The translations under genes were made by a program, and so were the position numbers. The notes beneath the pieces are model-generated. The model was given only the letters and a program-made list of their open reading frames with translations, ran no database searches and was not told where the DNA came from. DNA of 64,000 bases from Ziziphus jujuba (taxonomy: Eukaryota; Streptophyta; Magnoliopsida; Rosales; Rhamnaceae): the NCBI RefSeq assembly GCF_031755915.1, contig NC_083388.1, positions 18,316,001-18,380,000 of the forward strand, in the 5' to 3' direction. This document shows, piece after piece, positions 23,889 through 35,908 of the stretch. Every line of letters starts with the position of its first letter. Positions within the stretch are counted from its first letter, which is position 1.

Positions 23889-25856
23889 GAGGGGCTCGGT
23901 TTAGGGTTTAAAAAAACACCGTACCTTGAAAATTTGGCGTACTGTTGGTTATGCTGCAACACTTTGTTCTCTTTGGGGAAACACAAAACTGAGAGAGAGT
24001 GAGATGAAACTTTTGGGCTGTGAAAAAACCATAAACCTAACCTGATAGTTTGGATGCGAGGTTAATGGAAGCACTGGATGGGAAAGATCTTACTCCTCAC
24101 CCGTATTTACCTATTCCGTAATTTCGCGCTTCATAAGTAGAGATGGCAATTTGCCCTGCAATCCCTAATTCCTGCAGGTGCCTCGCCTAATAAAGAAATT
24201 AGAAGAGAAAATGAATTGGATTGATTTCGGTCTTAGACCGAAAAATATAATCTAATATATATATATATATATATATATTGATTTTTCTAATTTAAAATTC
24301 AAACCGAATTATTAACGTATTAAATTCTAATAAAATTAAATTATTTATGATCGATTTAGTTTAGATTGATTCATCGGTTTGAAATTTATTAATTTATAAA
24401 TATATAATACAAATAAAAATTTTTTATAAATATAAAATATAAATAATAAATTATAATTATCCAAATATAAAATACAATTAGAATAATATAACATATTTTA
24501 CAATAGAAAATAAAAAATAAAATGTAACAAATGATACACATCATGCATTTATTAAGTAGCAAACATTAATGTCATCATCTCATTCTTATAAAATCAAATT
24601 AAAATTGTTATAACAAATAATGTAAAATAATACAATCATAAAAATTTATTCACTCAATAATCAATGCATAATTCTTTTTTTTTTAACCTTTAAATTTTGA
24701 TAAATCATAAGCCAATCAACGTTGACAAGTTCACTAATTTTAGTTGATTTTGTAAGCCCTACAAATATCAAAATAATAAAATTAGCAATAAATTATATTT
24801 AAATATATATATATATATAATATATAAATAACAATTGGATACAATATATGTAGATATATATATATATATATGATGGGGATGTAAGAAAAATATATATATT
24901 ATGGTAATGGTGATGCACTGGTGGTGGACGACAATGAAGATAAATGTTTAGTTTAGTGTTACAACTTATATTTGGATTTGAAATTTGAGATATGTGGATG
25001 TAAAAGAAAAAATATATATATATTAAAAATCAATATATAAAAATGGAAAAAAATTAAAAATTAATATATAAAAATGAAAAATATATATTAAAATTAATAT
25101 ATAAAAAATAAAAAAAAAATAAAAATATATAATTTTTTAGTTATATAATATATTATTTGGATTTGATTGGATTTATATTTCCAATTCATAACCAATACAA
25201 TCCATACAATTTATAATATTTTGAACCCAATTCAATTCAATTAATATAAAAATCTAATTCAAATTGTTAAAAATAGATTGGATTGAACGGGTTAGATTGA
25301 ATTTTGTCTGTCCCTAAAAAAATCTCTAATTAAATAGGAAATTGGGATGAAAATGGGACAAAAATCTTGTATCCAAGTCAAATTGAAGAAGTGGGAAGCA
25401 GTTGAGCACTTTGGGTAATAAAAATACTAATTCAAATCATACGAAATGCCAGAAAAAAAATTTTTTTTTGAATAAATTATAAATTAAATAATTAGTGGAG
25501 ATGGGAGTTATATTCTCGCTCCATTTATATATATTATATAAAAGAATATATTTTATATTTGTTTTTTCTTGAATATAATTATACTTATAATTATGAATAA
25601 ATTTAATAAATATCTAAAATATTTTTAAAATTATTTATATTTTTTTTTATTATTATAATTTTTCATAATGGGGAGACGAAATCCCCTCCCACCCTGTTTC
25701 TTCGGAGAAGTTTCATCTTGCCTTGATTAAGAAAATTATGTATGGAAGACCGCCTCAATCCCGATTCGCTTTTCGTTGCCATCCCGAGTCATAGATGATT
25801 TTTTCCTCCATCTTCTAAATTCTAATTAATTCCCTCTAATTTTATAATAATATACA

Positions 25857-25893
<37 letters not shown>

Positions 25894-26600
25894 TAAATAA
25901 ATAAATAAATATTTCTGATTTCGTTAATCAAATTTAGGTCGAGTTAATTCCAAATGCAATTCATGAGTAAAATAATCCCATAAACTAGAAGTCGATTTTT
26001 ACCATCTTCTGTTTGTTTTGGTAAATCTAAACAGTAAAATCTACAGAGTATCCAAAGTACAAAAAAAAAAAATCGTACCGGTCTTGGACCATTTATGGTA
26101 AAGTACACGAACGCCTTTGGCTTTTCATATTTTCATAGAAAATAAAATCGATGTTGAATCTGATTTCAACGTACAAGAAATTGGATACACGGTAAATAGA
26201 ATGGATCTTCACGTATCCAATCCGTCAATCAAAAAGTATACGATTACTGATTCATCTGAAAAAACTCCACAAAATCCACAAGTGTAAAAAAGTGGAAAAA
26301 TAATAATAATAATAATAATAAATAAATAAATAAAGTAAAGTAAAATAGCTTGCAGGTCCAAGCAGGAAAAGGTTGATCCAAAACCCAACTAACAAAACCA
26401 ATCGATTAGTTCCACGGTTTTATCGTTTTATCTGAGCCACCAATACCACGTGCCTTTCTTGCTGGATCGGCTTCACCCCGGCTAGCTCTGTGGTCTGGTG
26501 CGCCAGTTATGAAATCAGTAACCACCACCTACGGCGCACGATAGCTTTGCCCCCCCCCGGCTCATGAGTCAGTGATCCTCACTCTTCTTCTTCTGCTACT
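23889..26600. other. intergenic region between the NAA25 and SNX2 starts (divergent promoters)
   Basis: The two genes are head to head across about 2.9 kb. No coding sequence is seen. Contents are (TA)n (24255-24279), an AT-rich block with weak terminal inverted repeats (about 24225-25320, possibly a decayed foldback element), an (AC)n run (25859-25890) followed by (AAAT)n (25891-25912), an (AAT)n/(AAAT)n run (26300-26334) and a C9 run near 26551. Core promoters are presumably within a few hundred bases of each end. Confidence 0.55.
25859..25912. repeat. (AC)n(AAAT)n compound microsatellite
   Basis: About sixteen AC units are followed directly by five AAAT units. Confidence 0.92.
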
Positions 26601-26774
26601 CTCTGCTTCCATTCTCCTACACTCTGCAAAAACCCTAATGTCCTTTCGGAATAGATAGGCCCTACTTGTAGCTCCGTTTATATATACTTTTCCATAATAA
26701 AAAGCTTCAATCTTTAATTCTAGCTTGATCCTTTTTTTTCTTTTTTTCTGTAATTATTTATTTGGGTGTAGAAG

Positions 26775-29700
26775 ATGATGGGCTCTGAGAACCAGGGCTT
26801 CGAAGAAGCCCACCTTTATGCATCGAAGGAAGAAATGGAAAATCTTGTTCTTGACGAACCTCTAAACGACAATAAATCCCACTCTAATTATCGAAGCGCA
26901 CTGTCGTCGCTGGCCGACACCCACCACCCACTGTCGCCGCCGGTCGCCGCTACCCCGGCTGATTCCGACCCTTTGCTCGCTCCTCCGTCTTACAGCGATT
27001 TCGGAAACCCTAGCATCCACGACAACTCCTACCTCGATCCTCCGTCCTATGCCGATGTGACTTTCAGCCCGTTCGACGGCGACACTGGTAACGACATCAA
27101 CGGCATCGAAAGCCCTAGCAAAAGCTCTGACAATTCGGGTTCTCTTTCGAGATCGCCGTCTTCGAGCTCCGAATACATAAAGATCACGGTTTCAAATCCT
27201 CAGAAAGAGCAGGAAACGTCGAATTCGCTCGTGCCTGGGGGGAATACATACGTCACCTACCTGATCACGACGAGAACGAACATTCCTGAGTTCGGCGCAT
27301 CCGAATTCAGCGTCCGGAGACGGTTCAGGGACATCGTGACGTTATCGGACCGGTTGGCTGAGTCGTACAGAGGGTATTTCGTACCGCCCAGGCCGGACAA
27401 GAATGTAGTGGAGAGCCAAGTTATGCAGAAGCAAGAGTTCGTGGAGCAGAGGAGGGTTGCATTGGAGAAGTACTTGAGGAGACTAGCGGATCACCCTGTA
27501 ATCAGGAAGAGCGATGAATTGAAGGTTTTCTTGCAGGTTCAGGGGAAGCTTCCGCTGCCGACGTCCACGGACGTGGCGTCGAGGATGCTCGACGGGGCAG
27601 CAAAGCTTCCCAAGCAGCTGTTCGGAGAGAGCGCGGTTGCACCTCACGAGATTGTGCAGCCTGCAAAAGGTGGGAGAGATTTGTTGAGGCTCTTCAAGGA
27701 GTTGAGGCAGTCTATGGCCAATGATTGGGGGGGTTCGAAACCACCTGTGGTTGAGGAGGATAAAGAGTTCTTAGAAAGGAAAGAGAAGATGCATGAACTC
27801 GAGCAGCAACTCAGCAATGCTTCTCAGCAGGTAATTGATACATAATTTAAGCTCATTGTCATAAGCTCATTATGATTACTGTAGTATTGATATCTTTGGT
27901 AAAATTTTGTAAGTGATGAAAGTTTGGAATCTCGAATCAATCCTTATCAGAGTGGTTATCTAATTTTATGGCTAATTAGGCTGAATCACTGGTAAAAGCT
28001 CAACAAGATATGGGTGAAACAATGGGTGAATTAGGATTAGCCTTTATTAAGCTGACCAAATTTGAGAATGAAGAGGCCATGTTCAACTCTCAAAGAGTTC
28101 GGGCCGCTGACATGAAAGGTTTGGCAACGGCTGCTGTCAAAGCGAGCAGATTCTACCGGGAATTAAATGCTCAGACTGTCAAACATTTGGTACGTCTTGA
28201 AACTTTTGTGTTTGATAGTTCTTTGAATGGAAAGGATTGGGCTAATTTTCTATTGCTGTTTGCATTATTATAGCAAATTATCTTGAACTCCCAAAAAGCA
28301 TTTTTAAAATTCTGATGAATGCAAAGCATTTCAATTGTGTAATAAGCTTCTTAAACTCGGTGATTGCGCCAGTTCAACCTATTTATCAGCTTTATAGATG
28401 GTGAATGCTAGCAATTTCAATGTCAGTTTTTTGCTTTGAAGGAACTTTTCCATTGTTTAATCCTTTGTCTTTGTATTGCAGGATACATTCCATGAATATC
28501 TTGGACTTATGTTATCTGTCAACGGTGCATTTTCAGACCGCTCAAGTGCTTTACTGACTGTGCAGACTCTTATATCAGAACTGGACTCATTGCACTCAAG
28601 GGCTGAAAAACTTGAATCTGCATCATCTAAGATATTTGGCGGTGACAAGTCAAGGATTCACAAACTAGAGGAGTTAAAAGAAACTATAAGGGTTACTGAG
28701 GATGCTAAAAATGTTGCAATCAGGGAATATGAACGTATCAAGGTATCCTTTAATTCCTTAAATTCCTTTCATTTTACTTTAAAGGATAATCTTTCTGTAT
28801 CTGTAGAATTAATAGATCAGCAACCTTTATCTTATGCATGTTCTCTAGCGGACCAATTGTGTATATATATATATATATATATATTCTCTGTGTGTGTGTA
28901 TGTAGACTGATTTGAAGGATAGGCATCACTTACGGATGTCCATGTCATAGAAAGACCACACACACGTGTATATACATATGCTCTTTCTTGTATTATATGA
29001 TGGATATCTCAACTTTGTTAAATGAGGAATTGTAACACACACACGCGTGTATATACATATGTTCTTTCTTGTATTATATGATGGATATCTCAACTTTTTT
29101 AAATGAGGAATTGTTGTAACAATAATTAATTAATCAAAGTTTTGTAATTGCTTGAGTTACATGTTATAATCTTACCCAGCAGTTTTAATTTGATAATTTT
29201 AATTTGGTATCCTCCCCCTACCCCACACCAAACCCCCCCCCCCCCCCCCCCCCCCGCGGGGGCCCCTCCCTGTTAAGGTAGCATCTCTTGTTAAATCTTT
29301 ATTCACTTTCTCTAGTTAAATAAAGGGTAATCTTTCTGTATAAGCAGTATTAATAGATCAGCAACATATGTTCTCTCTAGAGGAGTGAATGCATTTATGC
29401 GTTATTTGTTCCTTGATTTCTGTAATGAATATCTCAACTTTATTAACAGAGGAATAGTAGAAACAATTATTATTATGTGTCCTAATTACTTGAGTTAGTA
29501 TTATAGTCTTATCCTTCAGTTTTAATTTGGTCATTTTTGCTTTAAATTTGGTCCTCTTCAAATTTATTTCCCACTGCTTCTCATACTCTCCTCGGTTAAC
29601 ATAGCACCTCCTTAACTCCTTGTCCCCTTTCTCCATGTTGGTTTGAGCCACTTGCTTTCTTGATGTTGATCAGTCATCTTGTCCACTTTCCTCCATCTAT

Positions 29701-31619
29701 CGTCATCTAGTGTTATTTTTAACTTTGCAAATGCAATCACCTGTCGCTGAACCCTCCTAACATCATGATTTCAATTTTGTTCGTTACACTGTTTATTTAT
29801 ATATTTATTATTATTTTTTAGGCATTCTTTCCTAAGAAAATATAATTGATTGCATGCTGTGATGTTTTTCTTGATATGGGTACCAATCCACTTCGTTAGT
29901 CCTATTTCTTTTGAATGTATTGTTATTTTAAGCTTGCCCATAGTAGATGATTGATCCAATAGACATGGTCATTTTGTGGAGCTCTTTGTATCTTTTGCTC
30001 TTTTTCTTATTAGCCAGAAAGTTTGATTTTGGTTCATCTATCTGTTGATCTGAAGTTCCATAGTTCATTGAACTTGTATGATCTCTAATTCTCTGTGTTG
30101 ACCTTTGATGTGACAGCCTAGAAATTAGGGACTGCAGTTTGATGGATAGAATAGGCAGTTGCTTCTATAATTTGTCATGTTTCTGACTGAATTTAGTTAT
30201 ATCAGATCCAAATTAGCAGTGCTTTGCTGTTATTAGATTTGAAGTTTACCTTGTACAATTTGTACAAAATGGCTAGTTAGTGTAAAGTTAAATTGCATCC
30301 TAAATGCCACAAGGTCATGTATATCAGCCTCGGTAAAATGGTATTACCTGTGTCATGTACTATAGGGCCTGATGCTTGATGATGATGGCATTTGACATTC
30401 TTTGGTTATTGATATGGGGCATTGGAATGGACGGCTAGAGGCTAGGGGAATGCAGTTTTCTGTATGCTTGAGTTGGTAATTGCTATCGTACTCACATTAT
30501 GGCTTGTTTATTGCTGGATCTATCACTTGTTTCTTGTTCAATCTCATTGCTGATGGGTGCACAAGTCTCGTTTACCTTTGTTGACTTTGATAATATTGTT
30601 GAATCTGTGTACTGCTGATTCTTTTGCAATCGTAGCTTCATGTAAAATATGGTTTCAGAATTGGTTCCAGTAGAGGTGAAATGAGGTTCTGTTACTTCAG
30701 TGAATCTGGTTTGAATGTCTTCATTTATTTTGCATTGTTATCTTTTCTAACTATTGCAAATTCATGTGATTGCGTAGTTTCTATTTTTGCTGTTTCTCCC
30801 TGTTTGATTGTCTTAGTATTCATCTTGAATGCAGGAAAACAACAGGAGCGAACTTGAAAGGCTTGATGCAGAGAGGAAGTCCGACTTCTTGAATATGTTG
30901 AAAGGCTTTGTGCTTAATCAGGTACTTGTCCATTTTTCTCGTCTGTATTGATAAATTTGAGCTAGCTTCTAGAAATTAAAATGATCTCTTGACTGTAACT
31001 TGTGCATTCCTTGTCAAGCATCTGCATGTGTACTAATTTTTGTTCTAATGATTTGATAGGCCATTGTAGAGATAGTCTTGTTTAGTATAATTTTTGTCAT
31101 TATTAAGTATTGATTTCTAGTTTTTTGTTGACCCGGTGGTTTGGAGTTATGTTTACTCATTTTTCGTTTCTGAGTGAATTGGAATGATTATTGAAAATTA
31201 TATTGCATATTGAGATTTTCCAGCCATTCTACAGAATATAATGAGAGAATAATGAGCTTACCGTGTCTGCTCTCCCTCTTGTACTCTTCAGTGTAAAATT
31301 TCTTTCATTATATTTTCCAACTAGGGTGGGAGGGAACCCTTCGTTGTGACTCGAGAACAACCGCTACATTATTTCATCTACCTTGACAGTGTGTACATTA
31401 GTTTAGCTCAGAACATGTGCCTATGTTTAAGTTATGCCTGTTGTACCTGTTGTTTCTAATTATAAAACTGTTTTTTTCTGCGTCATTTTGTAGTTTGGTT
31501 GCTATACTTGATGTATATGGCTTTGTTGAATTTCACAGGTGGGGTATGCTGAAAAAATTGCAAATGTGTGGACAAAGGTCGCAGAGGAGACAAGTGGTTA
31601 TGTGAGAGAGAGCAGTTGA
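26775..31619 (+). CDS. SNX2: Sorting nexin 2 (PX-BAR retromer-associated protein)
   Basis: Exons 26775-27830, 27980-28189, 28482-28742, 30835-30921 and 31539-31619 give 564 residues, all in phase 0. This is close to Arabidopsis SNX2A/2B. The protein binds phosphoinositides on endosomes and works with SNX1 and the core retromer in recycling to the trans-Golgi and vacuole. Residues 1-130 are acidic, serine/proline-rich and disordered. The PX domain spans about 132-255: YIKITVS, the lipid-binding FSVRRRFRDI and the PxxP-type loop VPPRPDKN are present. A BAR/Vps5 coiled-coil region covers about 300-555. Two ATGs (26775, 26778) open the frame. The first is chosen only because it is upstream. Intron 3 is long (2.1 kb) and contains internal duplications. 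Confidence 0.96.
28957..29115. repeat. tandem duplication in SNX2 intron 3, about 80 bp period
   Basis: Two nearly identical units share GTGTATATACATATG, TTCTTTCTTGTATTATATGA and GGATATCTCAACTTT. A more diverged third relative lies at about 29320-29465. Confidence 0.85.
29233..29255. repeat. poly-C run (23 C) in SNX2 intron 3
   Basis: Twenty-three C residues are followed directly by GCGGGGGCCCC, which could fold back on the C run. A G4/i-motif is possible, but long C homopolymers are also common assembly or sequencing artefacts. Confidence 0.85.
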
Positions 31620-32307
31620 ACGGCAAGGATGTAAATTCGAAATTTTCTGTCTTTTTTTTCTTTCTCTTTTTCCTTCACATTCTATTGATACCCTCTCTCA
31701 GGAAATAGTTTTATGTTCGAAACAAAATAAAACTTAGAAAGGAGCGCTTTGTAGCTGGTTGAGTTTTAATTTCCTCCAAGTTGTATCTCTGTTAGAAAAA
31801 TCGTTACACGACTTAAGAGTTGATATTTTGTAAATTGCATGTACTTTTCAACTGTTTTATGTTTGCTTCTCACCATCAAATCAACGGAAACTCAATTATG
31901 AAATTAATTGGAAGATGTTTTTTTTTTTTTTTCTTTTTTCAGTAATGTATTTAAGATTTAAGCCTAAGTTATCTCCATATTTATGAGAAATGACTCATTC
32001 TATGTTCAAACAAAAACCTATCAATTCAAGCAAACCAACCTCTGTTTGTATTAAGTATGTTAAAAAGGGTATGATTAGCGAACGTACTGAATACAAAATT
32101 TGTATGCCCATTTCTCATCCATTTGTCATTTGTAAGAAAATTCCGTTGAGAAATTCACAAACAGCTCGTATGTATCCGCTACTAACACTTTGGTGTTTTT
32201 GGAATATAACACTACAAACATTATCCTACCAACAATTATCCTCCACAAAACACCGTGAAAGTGAAAGAAAAAACAAAAATTGCTTAAACGTAAAATCAGA
32301 TCGAATT
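31620..32307. other. convergent 3' flank between SNX2 and PRA1
   Basis: No gene is seen. The first 100-250 bases are probably the SNX2 3' untranslated region, and the bases just left of 32308 that of PRA1. One poly-T run is at 31918-31932. Confidence 0.6.
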
Positions 32308-32964
32308 TCAAATGCGGTGCATCATGGTCTGACCCACCACCGAAGCTGGTCCAGAAGAACCGGACCCACCAAGCACGGAGAGGAACCCGGTTGATTCCTG
32401 TTCGTCGAGGAAGAGGTCCTCAGGATCCCTAAATGCGCCATGAGCGCATACGATCGCTACTCCCACCAAAACCGCCGTTATAAGCAACGACGCCACGCTC
32501 GTCACCAAGATCACGATCAGCGTGATCAAACCCAAGCCCACTAGAATTTGGGGATCGGAGTATGTACGGCCGAAGATCACGAGAGGCTGATCTGACGGTC
32601 GGAGAGCGTAGAGAAAGAGCCAAGCCGCGAGCAAAGCGATGAGGGTGAGGAGAGAGAAGGGGTGGGATAGGAGGAAGAGAGCGAGTACCAGTGCGAGTAG
32701 GGTTAGATAGTTGACCCTGAAGTAGGCCGCATTCTTTCGCACGCGCGAGGCGGCATCGGAAAGAGAGTCCGGTCTGGAGAAAGCGGTCCGATCGATGAGC
32801 TCGGTCCAGGGCCGGCGGTTGGAGAAGGCGCTGCGGGCGTACCCGGAGAGGCGCGTGAAGATGGCACGGACGGGTATGGATGGGAAGGAGGACTGTTGGG
32901 TTTGGGTGGTGGTGGTGGTGGTAGGCTGGGGATTTGAGATTGGGAGTGTTGGTTGGGAGGACAT
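32308..32964 (-). CDS. PRA1B: PRA1 family protein B (prenylated Rab acceptor)
   Basis: A single exon encodes 218 residues, matching plant PRA1.B proteins. The ATG at 32964-32962 is chosen; the frame is open further upstream but without another ATG. PRA1 proteins sit in ER, Golgi and endosomal membranes and bind prenylated Rab GTPases. The N-terminus is Ser/Thr/Pro/Gln-rich (residues 1-30). The family core starts around residue 50 (NRRPWTELIDRTAFSRPDSL, then KNAAYFRVNY). Two hydrophobic hairpins lie at about 84-121 and 138-176, each long enough to cross the membrane twice. The acidic tail begins HGAFRDPEDLFLDEQE. It is the only intronless gene here besides EXO70B1. Its pairing with a laccase in the same block is noted in the findings. 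Confidence 0.94.
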   Translation of the reverse strand: MSSQPTLPISNPQPTTTTTTQTQQSSFPSIPVRAIFTRLSGYARSAFSNRRPWTELIDRTAFSRPDSLSDAASRVRKNAAYFRVNYLTLLALVLALFLLSHPFSLLTLIALLAAWLFLYALRPSDQPLVIFGRTYSDPQILVGLGLITLIVILVTSVASLLITAVLVGVAIVCAHGAFRDPEDLFLDEQESTGFLSVLGGSGSSGPASVVGQTMMHRI

Positions 32965-33021
32965 GGATGGAAATTTTGAGGGAGAAGAAGTTGAGGGGTT
33001 GTGAATGGAGGGGTTTGACAA

Positions 33022-33881
33022 CGATACCAGTAATTTTGGAGTTTTGGGTGAAAAAAAGAATTTGTGTTCGGTTTTATTTGGCGGATATATATTGAAAAAA
33101 ATTAAATAAATAAATACAGAGCAAAAAGGAGTTTCGATGATTTTCTATATGGGAGATGGGGCAGAAAATAGCATTGCCATTTGGAATTTTTTTTATTTTT
33201 TTGTTTTTTCCGTAATAGCATTGCCGTTTGGAATTGGGATAGGCGGTGATTAGTCTATTAATTTTGGACGAATATATATAAATATATATATGAAAATTTT
33301 ATGAAGAGTACGGTCCATATGAGAATTGCAGTATCAGTAATGGGTTTTTCATAATATTAACGATAGTTTCTTAAAAAATCATCACTAATACTATAAAAAA
33401 TCGTCACCAATATTATGGTCCACATAAAAACTATCCGCACCATAAAAAAACTGTATATCTATATATTTATATTATATTTTAAGGAAAAAATAAAAATAAA
33501 AATTTTCCTTTGATTGCATAATTGCATTGCGAAGAAACATAAAATTATAGAAAACAGAAAATGAATTCCTTCTCTTGGATCGTCAGTTAACACGGCATGG
33601 TGCATATGGGCAACAAAAGGAACGGTGAGGAACATGCACTGGATTGACAGTAGGATTATGTATGAAGGTTGCATTTTGGACAGTAGGATTATATCTACAT
33701 TTCTATTTATAAATTCTGGTTCCTTTCTTAAAATAAACATTAATTTTTAAGCAAATTATATATGAAGGTTGCATTTTGTATACCAATGGTGACAATAGGA
33801 TAACCTCTTACAAATTAGTAACATCCTATAAAAGAAACGGGGATAATTAGGAATTTATGGTGAAAACCAACTTATCGAATA
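33022..33881. other. PRA1 upstream region with MITE, no gene
   Basis: This should contain the PRA1 promoter (minus strand) close to 33022. It carries MITE copy 2 (about 33293-33455). A duplicated motif, TATGAAGGTTGCATTTTG, occurs at about 33660 and 33762. No coding sequence is seen. Confidence 0.55.
33293..33455. mobile_element. TA-flanked foldback MITE, copy 2
   Basis: This is related to the elements at about 919-1063 and 48902-49062. Shared pieces are GGTCCATATGAGAATTGCAG (in place of GGTCCGCATGAAGATCGCAG), AGTATTAACGA-type motifs, ATCGTCACCAATATTATGG and the closing CGCACCAT. Short ATATAT runs lie on both sides. It is more diverged than copy 3. Confidence 0.75.
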
Positions 33882-34401
33882 TGTTGGAATCATACAGCAG
33901 AAATATATAATAAATATATTTTCACCATCTATTATTAATTTGCAATAGAATTTAAAAGATCACATATGATACTTTCTGTTTTCTCTCAATAGTTTTTTTT
34001 TCTTTTCCTTAATGTGTTTTATTTTCTTTGAGATTCTAACTCTTTGAAAAAATATTATGTAAAATTTTATATGATTGGAAGCTAAAAGATTGTATATTAT
34101 GTAAAATTTTATATGATTGGAGGATAGAAGGCTGTATATTTATATTGCTAACCTAGCCTTCTAGGGTTTAATAATACATTGAATCCAATTAAAGGGTTCA
34201 TTTTTATATTTTAATAACCAATCAAATAGGTTTTATCACTTAATGAGTTAGTTTGTGAATTCTACATCCCATTATTAATAAAAAATTTTGATTAATGACT
34301 TAGCTTACTGCAGAAGCTTAAATCCAATAATTTTGCACTTACTATTCCACTAAAAGCCCATATTTAAACTCCAAGATTGCTAAGTTCATGTTAAATAAAA
34401 T

Positions 34402-34445
34402 TTTTTCAAATATCATTAATTAATTGATAATAATTTTTATCAATC
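34402..34445. repeat. AT-rich near-perfect inverted repeat inside the copia 3' region
   Basis: AATTAATTGATAA and TTATCAATCAATTAATT flank a short TAATTT spacer and can form a hairpin. It lies within or just beyond the left LTR. Confidence 0.6.
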
Positions 34446-35101
34446 AATTAATTTATTCTCGATTTATCAGTTCCTTTAACGGATCCAATGCACTGGTCAA
34501 TAACTTTCAATATCCGAGTACCAAAACATATGAAAATGATATTTCATATATATTTTATTTTATATATTTCATAAATACTTGGCATTCAAATAATCATAAT
34601 TCCTAAATCATCAAGATATTGACCGTTCATAATAAACATTATTTATTGATAACTCAAAAAATTATGATCATTTAATTACCTATTTATAATATAGTTAGAA
34701 TTAAAAAAAAAAAAACATATCCAATATTACTTGAGATTTAATTCATTTTTATAGATATTTATCCTTAATTAAATGTCTCTTAATCCTTTCAGAATGAACA
34801 AAATACATTTAAATATTTTATAATAATCAAGATGGATTATTTTATAAAATATTACTGTCTAAATAAAGTGCCTAACTTTGTGCTTATCAACTATAAGACA
34901 ATTTATTAATTATAAGAATCTATGATCATGTTTTTTATGAACTTATCTGTATAATCATATATTACATGATTAATATGAACCTTACACATAAAATATAATA
35001 TGCACAAACATTTATAAAAAAAATTCATATTATTAAATTAAAAAATAAAATTACAACATGTCTTGCTCATATAGTAGAAATATAACTAACTTTCACTCAC
35101 T

Positions 35102-35505
35102 CTAAAGTAAATTTGGGACCTCTTTTAGACTCATATTATCTTCATACTTCTTATATACTTGCTGAGGTAAAGTGTTAGTAAAAGGATTTGTCAAATTTTC
35201 CTTAGAAGCTATCTTAGGACCATTGTGTTTCCTCTCTGAACGAAATTACGGATCAAGTGGTACTTATTTTCTATGTGTTTCTGTCTCTTATGGTACCTAG
35301 ACTTTTTGAACTGTGCTATGACCCTGTTGTTGTTATAGTAAAGGGTAATGAACCAATGTAGATATGGTATCACCTCAAGGTCTATAAGGAATTTCTTAAG
35401 GCACACAACTTCCTTTACAGCTTCAGATGCAGTCACATATTCAGCTTCAGTGGTACCGCTAGCAACAAATCCCTTTGATATTTCTCCAACTAATGACTCC
35501 TCCAT
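35102..35505 (-). pseudogene. copia RNase H and pol C-terminus remnant
   Basis: The minus strand reads SGTTEAEYVTASEAVKEVV and, further on, KHIENKYHLI, both typical of copia RNase H. The D/N active-site area is altered (YYNNNRVIAQF). A frameshift near 35215 separates this from the final pol segment (NPFTNTL, then VPNLL and a stop at 35102). Non-functional. Confidence 0.85.
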
Positions 35506-35662
35506 TTAAAGTAAACACATAGCCTAACATTGATTTACTGTATTCAATGACCCCTTGAAAATTTGAGTCTATATAACTAAGGGTTTTTTAACTCATACCA
35601 AAATATACCAACATATAATTCTGCGTTCTCCTTAGATACCTAAATGTATGTTTTATTGCAAC

Positions 35663-35908
35663 CTAATGTCCCCCTGCAGGATCTGATTTGAAACGACACT
35701 CCCACTGCATAGTACATAGTGTGACATACATGAGACTACCAATTACTAAAGTATAAGGTTTTTTATTCATGAATTTTTTCTCCTTAAGGGTTTTTGGTAA
35801 TTGCTCCTGAGAAAGATATATTCCATCTGTGAAATATAAGAATGCCCTCTTGGAAGTCTTCAAGCTGAATCTGGCCACCATTTTGTCAATGTAGAAAACT
35901 TGAGGCAA
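35663..35908 (-). pseudogene. copia reverse transcriptase remnant
   Basis: The minus strand encodes YIDKMVARFSLKTSKRAFL and PYTLVIGSLMYVTLCT, which match the C-terminal reverse transcriptase region of TNT1-like copia elements. It is cut off by stops on both sides. Confidence 0.85.

Noticed and set aside
25859..25912. (AC)n(AAAT)n and the other short repeats as a CRISPR array
   Set aside because: They are plain microsatellites in a plant nuclear sequence, with no spacer-repeat structure.
29358..29959. Minus-strand open frames in SNX2 intron 3
   Set aside because: They lie in a well-defined intron that includes duplicated sequence, and they match no family.
32965..33021. N-terminal extension of PRA1
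   Set aside because: The frame stays open to 33021 but without an ATG. The ATG at 32964 gives the family's usual length.
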